From the NCBI GenBank assembly GCA_009837355.1, contig VXTR01000075.1, forward strand, positions 27,222 to 91,221: 64,000 nt of DNA. The letters are read 5' to 3'. This document shows, piece by piece, positions 1 through 8,489 of this stretch (positions within the stretch are counted from its first letter, which is position 1; the number at the start of each line of letters is the position of its first letter). The position numbers and the translations under genes were made by a program. Below the pieces are notes generated by a model. That model had not been told where the DNA came from. It did not search any database and was given only the letters and a program-made list of their open reading frames with translations. This DNA is from Chloroflexota bacterium (GTDB lineage Bacteria > Chloroflexota > Dehalococcoidia > Lucifugimonadales > UBA3495).

Positions 1-628
1 GGGCGTAGGGCACCAAAGCGCGCACATCCGATTCGGCAATGTCGCGGCCGGCGGCGTACAGCGACAGCTTTTCCAGCTCCCGGTCCAGCGTCCACAGGTC
101 GTTGCCGACCATCTCGGCTATGGCTTGTATCGCCGGCGGCGAGATGGAAGCTCCTTTGGTTTGGGCGGTTTGCTTTATCCATTGACTCAGACCCGTCCCG
201 GTGGGGGCGGCCTGTTTGTGAACCTGGCAATGTTCGGCAAACGCGCGCAGCAACGCGTTGTTATCGTTGATTTCGCCATCAATTAAGACCAACACGGTGC
301 TGTCCGGCAATTGGGGGATGGCGTCGGCCAGCTGCATCCAGCCGGAGCGCGGGCCGGACTGCCGACTGGCGGAACGTCCCCGGCCAGCACTGCCTCGTCC
401 GCCGGAGCTCTCTTGTGTCGCCAGCGTGCCTTCTATCTCCACCAGCCTGGCCGTATCCAGGAAGGGCAGCGAGTTGCAGATGGCCAGCACTTCGTTGGGT
501 TGCGACTGGGCTGCAACGACCCGGTGCCGGTTGGAGTCCATCAAGTCGTCGGCGCCGGCGTCCCGCCGCACGCGCCGCGCCGCCTGCGCTACCAGGAACG
601 AATCGCCGTAGATTACGTGAGCCGGCAT
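1..628 (-). CDS. holA: DNA polymerase III subunit delta, partial (C-terminal part beyond window edge)
   Basis: Delta is the clamp-loader subunit that opens the beta sliding clamp. The 209 visible residues begin at ATG 628 with MPAHVIYGDSFLVAQAARR, matching the usual start of the family (a YGD/E-hydrophobic motif at the first strand of domain I). A later segment, DLWTLDRELEKLSLYA, matches the characteristic middle-domain helix pair seen in HolA proteins. The central stretch has a low-complexity Arg/Ser/Gly insertion around residues 70-90. The gene is the last of a minus-strand run, 31 bases after the methylmalonyl-CoA epimerase, so it may be co-transcribed although functionally unrelated. The C-terminal collar domain lies outside the window. 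Confidence 0.85.
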   Translation of the reverse strand, partial: MPAHVIYGDSFLVAQAARRVRRDAGADDLMDSNRHRVVAAQSQPNEVLAICNSLPFLDTARLVEIEGTLATQESSGGRGSAGRGRSASRQSGPRSGWMQLADAIPQLPDSTVLVLIDGEINDNNALLRAFAEHCQVHKQAAPTGTGLSQWIKQTAQTKGASISPPAIQAIAEMVGNDLWTLDRELEKLSLYAAGRDIAESDVRALVPYA

Positions 629-659
629 GACCAGCCGCCCCGCCGAGTCCCCGCGACGT

Positions 660-1070
660 TCAGTTTTCGACCAATTCGGTCAGCACGCCGAAAACTGAAC
701 GAGGGTGAATAAAGCCGATGGTTCCGGAAAGGCCGTGCCGCGGCTCATGGTCAATCAGGGAAAGGCCATTGTCCGCCAGGATTTCCAGTTTCTCGCCAAT
801 GTCGTTCACGTTCAGGGCGATGTGATGCAGGCCCTCACCCCGACGTTCGATAAACCGGCCGACCGGGCTATCGGGCGACAACGGCTCCAGCAGCTCGATG
901 CGGGTCTGGCCTACTTCGATGAGGCACGCCCGGACGGCTTCATCTGCCATCTCGACGATTTCGGGTTCGGGTGTTCCGAAGTTGGCAGAGAGAAAGGCCA
1001 CTGCCGCGCGGATGTCCTTGACGGCGACGCCAACGTGATCTATGTGATTGATGGCGGAAACCTGGGTCAT
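660..1070 (-). CDS. mce: Methylmalonyl-CoA epimerase
   Basis: This 136-residue protein of the vicinal-oxygen-chelate fold should interconvert (S)- and (R)-methylmalonyl-CoA. The N-terminal INHIDHVGVAVKDI carries the first metal-binding histidine, GLHHIALNV the second, and the C-terminal VFGVLTELVEN the expected glutamate. Length is normal for the family. ATG 1070 was chosen because GGAAGGTGACC lies just upstream; an in-frame ATG at 1106 has no ribosome-binding site. It sits downstream of the mutase and acyl-CoA dehydrogenase on the same strand, which supports the assignment over a generic glyoxalase. It links propionyl-CoA carboxylation products to succinyl-CoA. Confidence 0.9.
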   Translation of the reverse strand: MTQVSAINHIDHVGVAVKDIRAAVAFLSANFGTPEPEIVEMADEAVRACLIEVGQTRIELLEPLSPDSPVGRFIERRGEGLHHIALNVNDIGEKLEILADNGLSLIDHEPRHGLSGTIGFIHPRSVFGVLTELVEN

Positions 1071-1145
1071 ACGGTCACCTTCCTTTACGCTCGGCGGTGA
1101 TTGCATCGGCGATTAAGGTGGAAGAGGAGGTTTTGGGGCCCTCGC

Positions 1146-2300
1146 TCAGACCGGATATTGACCCAACACCTGCCGCGCGATAATCATGCGCTGCACTTCC
1201 GAAGTACCTTCGTAGATAGTGGTGACGCGGGCATCGCGGAAGATGCGCTCGATGCGCGATTCCTTGAAAATACCGATACCGCCGTGTATCTGCATCGCTT
1301 CATAGGCGGCCTTGTTGCAATTCTCAGAGGCCAGCAGTTTGGCCATGGACGCCTCGTTGATAAACGGCAAACCCTGGTCCCGCAACGTGGCGGCGTGCAT
1401 GGTGGCGATGCGGGCGGAATGGACGCCGGTGGCGATGTCGGCCAGCTTGAACTGGATAGCCTGGTGATGGGCCAGGGGACGGCCAAAGGTTTCCCGCAAC
1501 TGGGCGTAGCGCACCGCCTCTTCTAACGCGGCCTGGCCGATGCCCACGCACTGGGCCGCGATGGAGATACGGCTGGAGTCCAGGATGTCCATGGCGTAGC
1601 GGAAGCCCATCCCCGGCTCGCCGATGAGGTTTGCCGCCGGAATCTCGGCGTCGTCAAGCACGATTTCGCAGGTGCTGGAGGCTCGTATGCCCATCTTGTT
1701 GTGCTGGGGATTAATCTGCATGCCGGGCGTGCCGGCCGGGACGATGAACGCGCACACGCCCCGATAGCCAATGGAACGGTCCTGGTTGGCGAATATCACC
1801 AGCGTCTCCGCGACCTCGGCGTTGGTGATGAACTGCTTGGAGCCGTTGAGCACCCAGCTGCCGTTGCGACGAGTGGCCGTGGTTTGCATCGCCGCAGCAT
1901 CGGAGCCGCTGCCAGGCTCCGTGAGGGCCCAAGCGGCGATGCCCTTGCCGGAGGCCAACGACGGCACGTACTGCTGCTTCTGCTCTTCGTTACCGAAGCG
2001 CGCGATGGTTTCAAGTCCCAGCCCCAGATGCGCCGCCAGGGTAACACTGGCCGCCACGTCGGCCCGGGCCATCTCTTCAATTGCAATGGAAGACTGACGG
2101 AAACCGCCGCCGCTGCCGCCATAGGCCGGGTCAACGCCGATGCCGGTCAAACCCAACCGCGCCATGCCCTCCCAGTTCTCGTGGGAAAATTCGGCCTTCT
2201 CGTCCAGCTCGGCGGAGCGGGGCATCACCTCGCGCTCGGCGAAATCGCGAACGAGGTTTTGCAGCATCTTTTCTTCTTCGGTAAGCGTCAGGTCAGTCAC
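1146..2300 (-). CDS. Acyl-CoA dehydrogenase
   Basis: A 384-residue FAD flavoprotein that should introduce a 2,3 double bond into an acyl-CoA and pass electrons to ETF. The N-terminal helical domain starts LTEEEKMLQNLVRDFAERE; the middle beta domain has the FAD/substrate motif WALTEPGSGSD; the C-terminal domain ends with IYEGTSEVQRMIIARQVL, where the Glu of YEGTSE is the usual catalytic base. Start is GTG 2300, preceded by GGAGGAATCCC; a longer reading would overlap the mutase gene. The position between the mutase and epimerase suggests a short- or branched-chain substrate feeding the methylmalonyl-CoA route, but chain-length specificity cannot be read from sequence alone. Confidence 0.9.
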   Translation of the reverse strand: MTDLTLTEEEKMLQNLVRDFAEREVMPRSAELDEKAEFSHENWEGMARLGLTGIGVDPAYGGSGGGFRQSSIAIEEMARADVAASVTLAAHLGLGLETIARFGNEEQKQQYVPSLASGKGIAAWALTEPGSGSDAAAMQTTATRRNGSWVLNGSKQFITNAEVAETLVIFANQDRSIGYRGVCAFIVPAGTPGMQINPQHNKMGIRASSTCEIVLDDAEIPAANLIGEPGMGFRYAMDILDSSRISIAAQCVGIGQAALEEAVRYAQLRETFGRPLAHHQAIQFKLADIATGVHSARIATMHAATLRDQGLPFINEASMAKLLASENCNKAAYEAMQIHGGIGIFKESRIERIFRDARVTTIYEGTSEVQRMIIARQVLGQYPV

Positions 2301-2349
2301 GGGATTCCTCCGGGATATCCTGGTAGTTTCGTGAGTGATTAGCAGTTTA

Positions 2350-4005
2350 TCACAGGCTTGCGGAGGGCTCGTATTCGCCGAAGACCTGACGCAGTACGTC
2401 GCAAATCTCACCTAGCGTGGCATACTTTTCCACGCACTCCAGCATCGGCGGGATGGTGTTGGCGTCTGGGGAACGCGCTGCGTCGCCCAGACGGTCCAGG
2501 CTGGTTTGCACCGCCATGTTGTCCCGTTCTCTGCGTAGTGTTTGCAGCCGTTCTACCTGCTCGGCGGCCGCGGCGGCGTCCACCCGCAGCAGGTCGGCTA
2601 TGGGCGGCGATTCGGTGACGTACTGATTGACGCCCACCACAATCCGCTCGTTGTCATCCACTGAGCGCTGGTGGGCAAAGGCGGCGTCCCCGATTTCGTG
2701 CACCTGGAAACCGTCCTCAATGGCCGTGACCGCGCCGCCCATGCGGTCGATGCGCTGGATATATTCCATGGCGCTGGCCTCCAAGCGGTCGGTCAAGTTC
2801 TCTACGAACCAGGAGCCACCTAGAGGGTCAACCACGTCGGCGGCGCCGCTCTCGTGAGCCAGGATTTGCTGGGTTCGCAAGGATAGCTGTGCCGATTCTT
2901 CGGTGGGCAGGCTCAAGGCCTCATCCCGCGAGTTCACATGGAGGGACTGAGTGCCTCCGAGCACGGCGGCCAACGCCTGCACCGTGCTGCGGATGACGTT
3001 GTTATCGGGCTGCTGCGCCGTCAGCGTAACGCCGGCGGTTTGGGTATGAAACCGCAGCATCATGGAACGGGGATCCTTGGCCCCGAAGCGCTCCCGCATG
3101 ATCCTGGCCCACAAGCGGCGGGCGGCGCGGAACTTGGCCACCTCTTCAAAGAGGTTATTTTGCGCCACGAAGAAGAAAGAGAGACGCGGCGCGAAGTCGT
3201 CCACCGCCAGACCCGCGGCGACGGCGGCCTCCACGTAGGCGATGGCGTTGGCGAAGGTGAAGGCAAGCTCCTGCGTGGCAGTGGCGCCAGCTTCCCGCAT
3301 GTGGTAGCCGCTGATGCTGATGGTGTTCCAGCGGGGCACATTCTCCGAGCAGTACTTGAACACGTCCACCACCAAGCGCATTGACGGGCGCGGCGGGAAG
3401 GCATAAGTACCGCGGGCGATGTACTCCTTCAGGATGTCGTTTTGCAGGGTTCCGCTCAGTTGCTCCGGGGCTACGCCCCGCCTCTTGCCAGCGGCGATAT
3501 AGAGGCAAAGCAGCACCGCCGCCGTGGCGTTGATGGTCATGGAAGTGCTTACTTTGTCCAGGGGTATGCCGTCAAATAGCGTTTCCATGTCTGCCAGGGA
3601 GCAAATGGGAACGCCGACCTTGCCAACCTCGCCTTCCGCCAGCGGATGGTCGCTGTCATACCCGATCTGGGTAGGCAGATCAAAGGCGACGGAAAGGCCG
3701 GTTTGACCGTTCTCCAGGAGGTAGCGGTATCGCTCGTTGGTAGCGGCAGCAGTGGCGTAGCCGGCGTATTGGCGCATGGTCCAGATGCGGCCCCGGTACA
3801 TATTAGGCTGCACTCCCCGGGTGTAGGGGAACTCACCGGGGTAGCCGATAGCCCGCTGGTAGTCGCCGGAGCTATCGTCCTCGGGAGTATAAACAGTATC
3901 CAGGTCCAACCCGGAGTCCGTTGCGAACTCTTCCCGTCGCTCCGGGAACCGCTGCGTTACCCTCGACAGCGTAGCGTCCTGCCATTCATGCTTGCTGGTT
4001 GACAT
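2350..4005 (-). CDS. mcmA1: Methylmalonyl-CoA mutase, catalytic (large) subunit
   Basis: A 551-residue protein covering only the TIM-barrel substrate domain of adenosylcobalamin-dependent acyl-CoA mutases; the B12-binding domain of single-chain mutases is absent, so a separate small subunit must exist outside the window. Visible signatures are [33 protein letters not shown] and [17 protein letters not shown]. The Tyr in RQYAG and the Arg in PPRPSMRLV match residues that distinguish methylmalonyl-CoA mutase from isobutyryl-CoA mutase (Phe and Gln there). It isomerises (R)-methylmalonyl-CoA to succinyl-CoA. It is the second gene of a four-gene metabolic run with acyl-CoA dehydrogenase and epimerase. 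Confidence 0.92.
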   Translation of the reverse strand: MSTSKHEWQDATLSRVTQRFPERREEFATDSGLDLDTVYTPEDDSSGDYQRAIGYPGEFPYTRGVQPNMYRGRIWTMRQYAGYATAAATNERYRYLLENGQTGLSVAFDLPTQIGYDSDHPLAEGEVGKVGVPICSLADMETLFDGIPLDKVSTSMTINATAAVLLCLYIAAGKRRGVAPEQLSGTLQNDILKEYIARGTYAFPPRPSMRLVVDVFKYCSENVPRWNTISISGYHMREAGATATQELAFTFANAIAYVEAAVAAGLAVDDFAPRLSFFFVAQNNLFEEVAKFRAARRLWARIMRERFGAKDPRSMMLRFHTQTAGVTLTAQQPDNNVIRSTVQALAAVLGGTQSLHVNSRDEALSLPTEESAQLSLRTQQILAHESGAADVVDPLGGSWFVENLTDRLEASAMEYIQRIDRMGGAVTAIEDGFQVHEIGDAAFAHQRSVDDNERIVVGVNQYVTESPPIADLLRVDAAAAAEQVERLQTLRRERDNMAVQTSLDRLGDAARSPDANTIPPMLECVEKYATLGEICDVLRQVFGEYEPSASL

Positions 4006-4032
4006 ACCGCCCTGCCTTTCCGAAGCTGCCGA

Positions 4033-4692
4033 CTAGTCGCTGGTGAAGGCGTAATCCGTGGGCCGCATGATGCTGTGGCGGGAGACACGGACGATGGGGC
4101 CTTCAACCTCGCTGGCGGCGCGGGCCTTGTTCCACTCCGGGTCGGCCTGGAAGGAACGCCAGCTCTTTTCCCGGTCGCCCAGGCTGGGGTAGCCCAGCAT
4201 ATAGACGAGCACGTTGTTGACGCCCACGTCCTCCGACCAGTAGCCGATGTTTTCGATGCCGTGCTTTTCGAACAGACCTATGGTGTGGTTTGCGAAACGG
4301 TTATGCACGTCGGCCAAACGGCCGGGCATTGCTTCGTAGATACGGAGTTCCTGGACAGTGGTGTTAATCCTGGGCTGCGGAGAGTAGGGCGTCAGCCGCA
4401 GGAAACGGTTGGTAACGGCGTCAACCAGGGGGCCGTTGGCCTCCGTTTGCTTGCGGACTTCCAGCCAGTCGGGGTCGCTGCCGAACTTAGCCCAGCGCGT
4501 TTCCCGGTCGGCCATGCTGTCGAAGACGTTGATATAGGTGAGGCGATTGCTGCGGCCGATTTCATCGGTCCAGAAGCCAAGGTACTTCACTCCGTGTTTG
4601 CGAAACAGGGCGCAGGTGTGGTTGGCGAAGCGCCCACTGATGTCGGGCAGGCGCCCGGCCACTGCGTCGTAGATGCGAAGCTCGTAAAGCAT
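4033..4692 (-). CDS. NIPSNAP family protein with two tandem domains
   Basis: A 219-residue protein made of two repeats of the NIPSNAP ferredoxin-like (dimeric alpha/beta barrel) domain. Residues 1-105 start MLYELRIYDAVAGRLPDISG and residues 107-210 start VQELRIYEAMPGRLADVHN; both contain RFANHT, a Gly-Phe/Tyr-Trp segment, and a DREK/TRW-F--DP-W signature. The internal duplication likely replaces a homodimer. ATG 4692 has TTAAGGAG ahead of it. Biochemical function is unknown for bacterial members. It heads the methylmalonyl-CoA operon, 27 bases before the mutase, so a role in that pathway or in handling a related metabolite is plausible but unproven. Confidence 0.85.
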   Translation of the reverse strand: MLYELRIYDAVAGRLPDISGRFANHTCALFRKHGVKYLGFWTDEIGRSNRLTYINVFDSMADRETRWAKFGSDPDWLEVRKQTEANGPLVDAVTNRFLRLTPYSPQPRINTTVQELRIYEAMPGRLADVHNRFANHTIGLFEKHGIENIGYWSEDVGVNNVLVYMLGYPSLGDREKSWRSFQADPEWNKARAASEVEGPIVRVSRHSIMRPTDYAFTSD

Positions 4693-4741
4693 CGGTATTC
4701 TCCTTAAACGGGTGTTCGGCGGTGGAATCCGGTCCGGCGGT

Positions 4742-4770
4742 AGTATAGCATTGGGAGACGGGTATGTTGA
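4742..4770 (-). promoter_or_regulatory. Candidate extended -10 promoter of the methylmalonyl-CoA operon
   Basis: On the minus strand TGC-TATACT (4750 to 4742) forms an extended -10 element. A weak -35, TCAACA (4770-4765), lies 17 bases further up. A start near 4735 would give a leader of about 40 bases before ATG 4692. The same TGCTATACT sequence recurs upstream of fakA, pdxA and tig. Confidence 0.55.
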
Positions 4771-4835
4771 CGGAATCCGATTCCGAGCAGCCAGCGTATA
4801 TTGCCGGTGATACGACAGAGTATGGAGGATTCGGC

Positions 4836-6176
4836 GTGTTTGCACCGCACAAGTGGAGTGTACGGCGTTCGGTGGCGATGAAGTCGCTGGCCATTGTCAT
4901 CGGTGCAGCCGGCTTGCTGGCGACGGCCTGCGGAGAAGAGAACGCGACGACACTACCGCAGGCGGAGTTGACGCGTCCGCCGGTGATTAATACCTCCGTT
5001 CCTCCCACCACAGTACCCGCCTCCGATACGGCCCCGGTCAGTTACTCGACCCCGGCGCAGGCCGGATCGCAGGAGGACACAACTCAGAAACCCTCAGCCG
5101 ACAGCGGCTTCACCTTTGAGCAAATTGCCTCCGCTCACGACGAGTTAATGAGCAGCCTCTACGAATCGGTAGTTCCTTCCGTGGTCGGGTTGAGGGTACT
5201 TCAGTTGGCCGCACCGGATAGCAATATACCCCAGCCATTCCCGGAGGGTCTCCTGCCGGAGACGCCGCCAGACGATGCCCTCACGCAGGCGGCCGGCTCC
5301 GGGTTGGTGTGGGACGACAAGGGGCACATCGTTACCAACCGCCACGTGGTGGCCTACGCAGAGCGCATAGTCGTGGTTCTCAGCGACGGAACTCAAACCG
5401 ATGCTGAAGTTGTAGGGATGGATGCCGATTCGGACCTGGCGGTAATCAGAGTTACCGACGAAGCAATACGCCCTCCGCCCATCAAACTGGGAGACAGCGA
5501 CGACATCAGGCCGGGAAACTTCGCGGTAGCCATCGGCGACCCCTTCTCCCGGGGGTTTTCCATGACGTCGGGGATTATCAGCGCCCTGGGCCGGACTATT
5601 CGCCCGGAGCACAGCAACTTTGCGGTGCCGAGGGTAATCCAGCACGACGCAGCCACCAATCCCGGAAACTCCGGCGGGCCTCTGCTGAACCGCCATGGGG
5701 AAGTGGTTGGCATCAACACCCAGATTATCAGCCGGACCGGGGTCTTTTCCGGCATCGGTCTGGCCATTCCAGTGAACCTGGCCAAGTTGGTAATTCCCTC
5801 CCTGATAGCGGAAGGGCACTATGAATACCCATACATCGGAATTCGCGGCACCTCGGTCTTTCCCGACATCGCCGTTGCGATGAATCTGCCGTCGGACACC
5901 CGCGGCGCTCTGGTGATTGCCGTGGGAATCGACAGCGCCGCCAGCCGGGGCGGCCTGAGGGCGTCCGACCAGCTTACGGTCATCGACGGCGCCGAGTTTC
6001 CCATCGGCGGCGATATCGTTGTGGCAATCGATGGTACTCCCATTCGCAGCATGGACGACCTGCTGGCCTACGTGGTTGAACATACCCGGCCGGGAGATAC
6101 TGCGGAGTTCACCGTGCTGCGCGACGGAACGGAAACCAGCCTGAGCATCGCCCTGGGCACACGCCCGAGCAGGTAA
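4836..6176 (+). CDS. HtrA/DegP-type serine protease with C-terminal PDZ domain, lipoprotein
   Basis: A 446-residue S1C-family protease, probably tethered outside the membrane. From GTG 4836 (preceded by GGAGGATTCGGC) the signal peptide runs to a lipobox LLATAC with Cys32. A Pro/Thr-rich linker follows to about residue 90. The trypsin-like domain shows the full triad: His170 in TNRHVVAY, Asp200 in DADSDLAVI, Ser279 in NPGNSGGPLL. A single PDZ domain occupies roughly residues 325-440, with RGGLRASD and GGDIVVAIDG motifs. It should degrade or refold damaged envelope proteins. It is transcribed divergently from the NIPSNAP operon and ends just before two minus-strand tRNAs. An in-frame ATG at 4878 is a possible alternative start. 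Confidence 0.88.
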   Translation: MFAPHKWSVRRSVAMKSLAIVIGAAGLLATACGEENATTLPQAELTRPPVINTSVPPTTVPASDTAPVSYSTPAQAGSQEDTTQKPSADSGFTFEQIASAHDELMSSLYESVVPSVVGLRVLQLAAPDSNIPQPFPEGLLPETPPDDALTQAAGSGLVWDDKGHIVTNRHVVAYAERIVVVLSDGTQTDAEVVGMDADSDLAVIRVTDEAIRPPPIKLGDSDDIRPGNFAVAIGDPFSRGFSMTSGIISALGRTIRPEHSNFAVPRVIQHDAATNPGNSGGPLLNRHGEVVGINTQIISRTGVFSGIGLAIPVNLAKLVIPSLIAEGHYEYPYIGIRGTSVFPDIAVAMNLPSDTRGALVIAVGIDSAASRGGLRASDQLTVIDGAEFPIGGDIVVAIDGTPIRSMDDLLAYVVEHTRPGDTAEFTVLRDGTETSLSIALGTRPSR

Positions 6177-6180
6177 GTAG

Positions 6181-6215
6181 AAAATAAAGCCGGCGGCGGT
6201 TGGTTTGCCGTCGGC
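6181..6215 (-). terminator. Rho-independent terminator after tRNA-Arg
   Basis: An 8-bp hairpin (6189-6215, one G-T pair) is followed on the minus strand by TTTATTTT (6188-6181), as expected at the end of the tRNA transcript. The stem also lies 12 bases after the htrA stop codon and might slow plus-strand transcripts, although there is no T run on that side. Confidence 0.7.
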
Positions 6216-6226
6216 TCTGATTTCAG

Positions 6227-6302
6227 TGGCGCGCCTGGCAGGACTCGAACCCGCAACCCCTGGGTCCGAAGCCCAGTGCTCTATCCATTGAGCTACAGGC
6301 GC
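6227..6302 (-). tRNA. tRNA-Arg (anticodon TCG)
   Basis: The minus strand folds into a cloverleaf: acceptor stem GCGCCTG/CAGGCGC, anticodon stem CTGGG/CCCAG with loop CTTCGGA giving anticodon TCG (reads CGA and other CGN codons), T arm with GGTTCGAGTCC. The discriminator is G and the 3' CCA is encoded (6229-6227). It follows tRNA-His on the same strand by 30 bases, so the two are likely processed from one transcript. Confidence 0.95.
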
Positions 6303-6332
6303 AGATACCGGCGAATAGCGCCAGGGTGAGGA

Positions 6333-6410
6333 TGGGGCGAGCAACGGGATTCGAACCCGTGATCTCCTGTGCCACAGACAGGCGCCTTAGGCCACTTGGC
6401 TATGCTCGCC
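6333..6410 (-). tRNA. tRNA-His (anticodon GTG)
   Basis: A cloverleaf on the minus strand with acceptor stem GCGAGCA/TGCTCGC, anticodon stem CCTGT/ACAGG and loop CTGTGGC giving GTG. An encoded G precedes the acceptor stem (position 6410) and C follows it, forming the extra G-1:C73 pair that is diagnostic of tRNA-His. CCA is encoded (6335-6333). Confidence 0.95.
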
Positions 6411-6448
6411 ACAGGGTAGGCTTGGAGCCGCGGGAGGCGGCCAAGCAC

Positions 6449-6475
6449 ATTGTAAAGCGTAGCACATCCCTGCAA
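6449..6475 (-). promoter_or_regulatory. Candidate promoter for the tRNA-His/tRNA-Arg transcript
   Basis: On the minus strand TTGCAG (6475-6470) and TACAAT (6454-6449) are separated by 15 bases and lie about 38 bases before the 5' end of tRNA-His. Both boxes are close to consensus but the spacing is short. Confidence 0.4.
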
Positions 6476-6535
6476 TCCGGGCAATATGGACGGGCGGCGC
6501 CGGGGCCACTGCGTTAACCACGCACTCCGATTACG

Positions 6536-6564
6536 TTGAAAACAGGCATCCCGTCGTATATCAT
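6536..6564 (+). promoter_or_regulatory. Candidate promoter of the peptide ABC transporter operon
   Basis: TTGAAA (6536-6541) and TATCAT (6559-6564) are spaced by 17 bases, each matching the sigma-70 consensus at five of six positions. The predicted start near 6571 leaves a 56-base leader before ATG 6627. Confidence 0.5.
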
Positions 6565-6626
6565 CAATCCGATTCCGGACAACTACCCGTATCAAAATAC
6601 AACATCAGATTGTCCCGGAGGAGATT

Positions 6627-8423
6627 ATGATTCGCAATTACTTTCGCTTCCTGGCGGTAGCGGCGCTACTGGCTCTGGCGGTGGCGCTGCTGGCCTGCGG
6701 AGGCAGTGAGGAGCCGGCCGAATCCGCCGCCTCGTCTGCTGCTGCCTCACCGACCGCCGCTTCCGACTCCGCCGCCAGTACAGCAGCCTCCCCCACGGAG
6801 TCCGCCCAGCCCACGACTCCGGCAGCCGCGTCCGTTCCGACCGTGGCCGCCATGGCCCCTGGCACTGTCGACAGCTGCGCGCCGTCCGCCGACTTGACCT
6901 TTGACGACCGGCCAGCCCAAGGCGGCACGCTGGTCAGGCTGTTCGCTGACCCGCCAACCCTCGACCCACACCTGGCCGGTGATGCCATCTCTTCGGAGAT
7001 CATCAACGAAGTATATGGCGGTCTGGTAACACTGAGCCTGGACTACCAGCCGGTTCTGGACCTGGCAGAGAGCTGCAAAATCAGCGACGACGGGCTGGTT
7101 TATACCTTTGTGCTCCGAGAGAATGCGAAATTCCAGGATGGCAAACCCGTAACCGCCCACGACGTGAAGTGGTCTATCGAACGGGCGGCGGACCCGGCGA
7201 CGGTGTCCACTACCGCCGAAAATTATCTTGGAGACATTGTCGGCGTGGAAGACAAGCTGGCCGGCGACGCCAGCGATGTGAGAGGCGTTCGAGTTATTGA
7301 CGACCGTACCGTTGAATTCACCATTGACGCACCCAAATCCTTCTTCCTCGCCAAGCTCTCCTACCCCACCGCTTATGTCCTCGATAGCGAGCAGGTCGAG
7401 AACAATCAAGACTGGCTGGACCAGCCCAACGGCACCGGCCCCTTCCGGCTGGCGACTTATGACATCGGAGAGTTGATACTTCTCGAACGCAACGGGCTGT
7501 ACCACCTGGGGCCGCCCCATATCGAAAGCGTGCAGATGATTCTCAGCGGCGGCTCCGCCATGATTATGTACGAAAACGACGAGATTCACCTCACGGGCGT
7601 GGGTGTTGACGACCTCCCGCGTATCCTGGACCCCAACGACCCGCTGAATCCTGAATTGCACCGTTCTCCCCAGGACTTCGACGTGTTCTACGTCGGTCTC
7701 AACACAGCTGAACCACCCTTCGAGGACCCGAAGGTACGCCAGGCCCTCAACTACGCCGTTGACCTGCAGAGCATCGCCGACAATGTGTATGATGGCCGGT
7801 TGTCGCCGGCTCGCGGCGTCATCCCTCGCGGCTTTCCGTCCTACACCGAGAACCTGCGCAGTTACGAGTACAACCCCGACCTGGCCAGGGAACTGCTACA
7901 GCAGTCAACCTATGCCGACGCGTTGGCCAGCGGCGACTTCCCACGCATTACCTTGACCATCTCCGGCAGTTTCGGAGCCGCCGTGCCTCAATACCTGGAG
8001 GTGATGTTGGAACAGTGGCGCAGCCTGGGGATCGAAGTCGAGATCCAGCAGACTGAATGGGCCACTTTCCTGGAAGAAGTCAATGAAAAGCAGTACCACA
8101 TGTTCACTCTGGGCTGGATAGCTGACTACCCGGACCCGGAGAACTTTCTGGACTTGCTGTTCCATAGCGAAAGCAACAACAACCACACCAACTATAGCAA
8201 CCCGGAGGTTGACCGGCTGCTGGAAGAAGCACGGATCGAGCGCGACCGGGAGCGGCGCTTTGAAATCTACAACCAGGTTGAGCAGATGATTCTGGACGAC
8301 GCGCCCTGGGTGTGGACCTGGTTCAGCGGCGAGGGTTACGCCCTCATCAAGCCGGAGGTGTCGGACTACTTCCTCCTGCAGATGAGCATACCGAAGTACC
8401 GCTACATCTACTTCAACCAGTAG
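6627..8423 (+). CDS. Oligopeptide/dipeptide-type ABC transporter substrate-binding lipoprotein
   Basis: A 598-residue solute-binding protein of the SBP_bac_5 family. A lipoprotein signal (lipobox LLAC, Cys24) is followed by a Ser/Ala/Thr/Pro-rich linker to about residue 85, then the binding fold with the family segments YTFVLRENAKFQDGKPVTAHD and KVRQALNYAVDLQSIADNVY. ATG 6627 is preceded by GGAGGAG. It should capture peptides or other oligomeric solutes outside the cell and deliver them to the two downstream permeases. The family also binds nickel, sugars and drugs, so the substrate is uncertain. A strong hairpin right after the gene may keep its expression above that of the permeases. Confidence 0.88.
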   Translation: MIRNYFRFLAVAALLALAVALLACGGSEEPAESAASSAAASPTAASDSAASTAASPTESAQPTTPAAASVPTVAAMAPGTVDSCAPSADLTFDDRPAQGGTLVRLFADPPTLDPHLAGDAISSEIINEVYGGLVTLSLDYQPVLDLAESCKISDDGLVYTFVLRENAKFQDGKPVTAHDVKWSIERAADPATVSTTAENYLGDIVGVEDKLAGDASDVRGVRVIDDRTVEFTIDAPKSFFLAKLSYPTAYVLDSEQVENNQDWLDQPNGTGPFRLATYDIGELILLERNGLYHLGPPHIESVQMILSGGSAMIMYENDEIHLTGVGVDDLPRILDPNDPLNPELHRSPQDFDVFYVGLNTAEPPFEDPKVRQALNYAVDLQSIADNVYDGRLSPARGVIPRGFPSYTENLRSYEYNPDLARELLQQSTYADALASGDFPRITLTISGSFGAAVPQYLEVMLEQWRSLGIEVEIQQTEWATFLEEVNEKQYHMFTLGWIADYPDPENFLDLLFHSESNNNHTNYSNPEVDRLLEEARIERDRERRFEIYNQVEQMILDDAPWVWTWFSGEGYALIKPEVSDYFLLQMSIPKYRYIYFNQ

Positions 8424-8433
8424 CTAAGGCCCG

Positions 8434-8463
8434 TGCCGGGGTGGATAATCATCCACCCCGGCA
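8434..8463 (+). promoter_or_regulatory. Perfect 13-bp hairpin between binding-protein and permease genes
   Basis: TGCCGGGGTGGAT and its exact reverse complement enclose a 4-base loop (AATC). It starts 10 bases after the SBP stop codon and lacks a following T run, so it is more likely an mRNA-stabilising or partial attenuation element than a full terminator. Such intercistronic hairpins are typical where the binding protein is made in excess of the membrane components. Confidence 0.65.
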
Positions 8464-8489
8464 GTTTGTACAGCGTAAAGGTAATTCCC

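Noticed and set aside
5145..6344. 399-codon minus-strand frame opposite htrA and the tRNA region
   Set aside because: It runs through a tRNA-Arg gene and the htrA sequence in antisense; no protein family resemblance.
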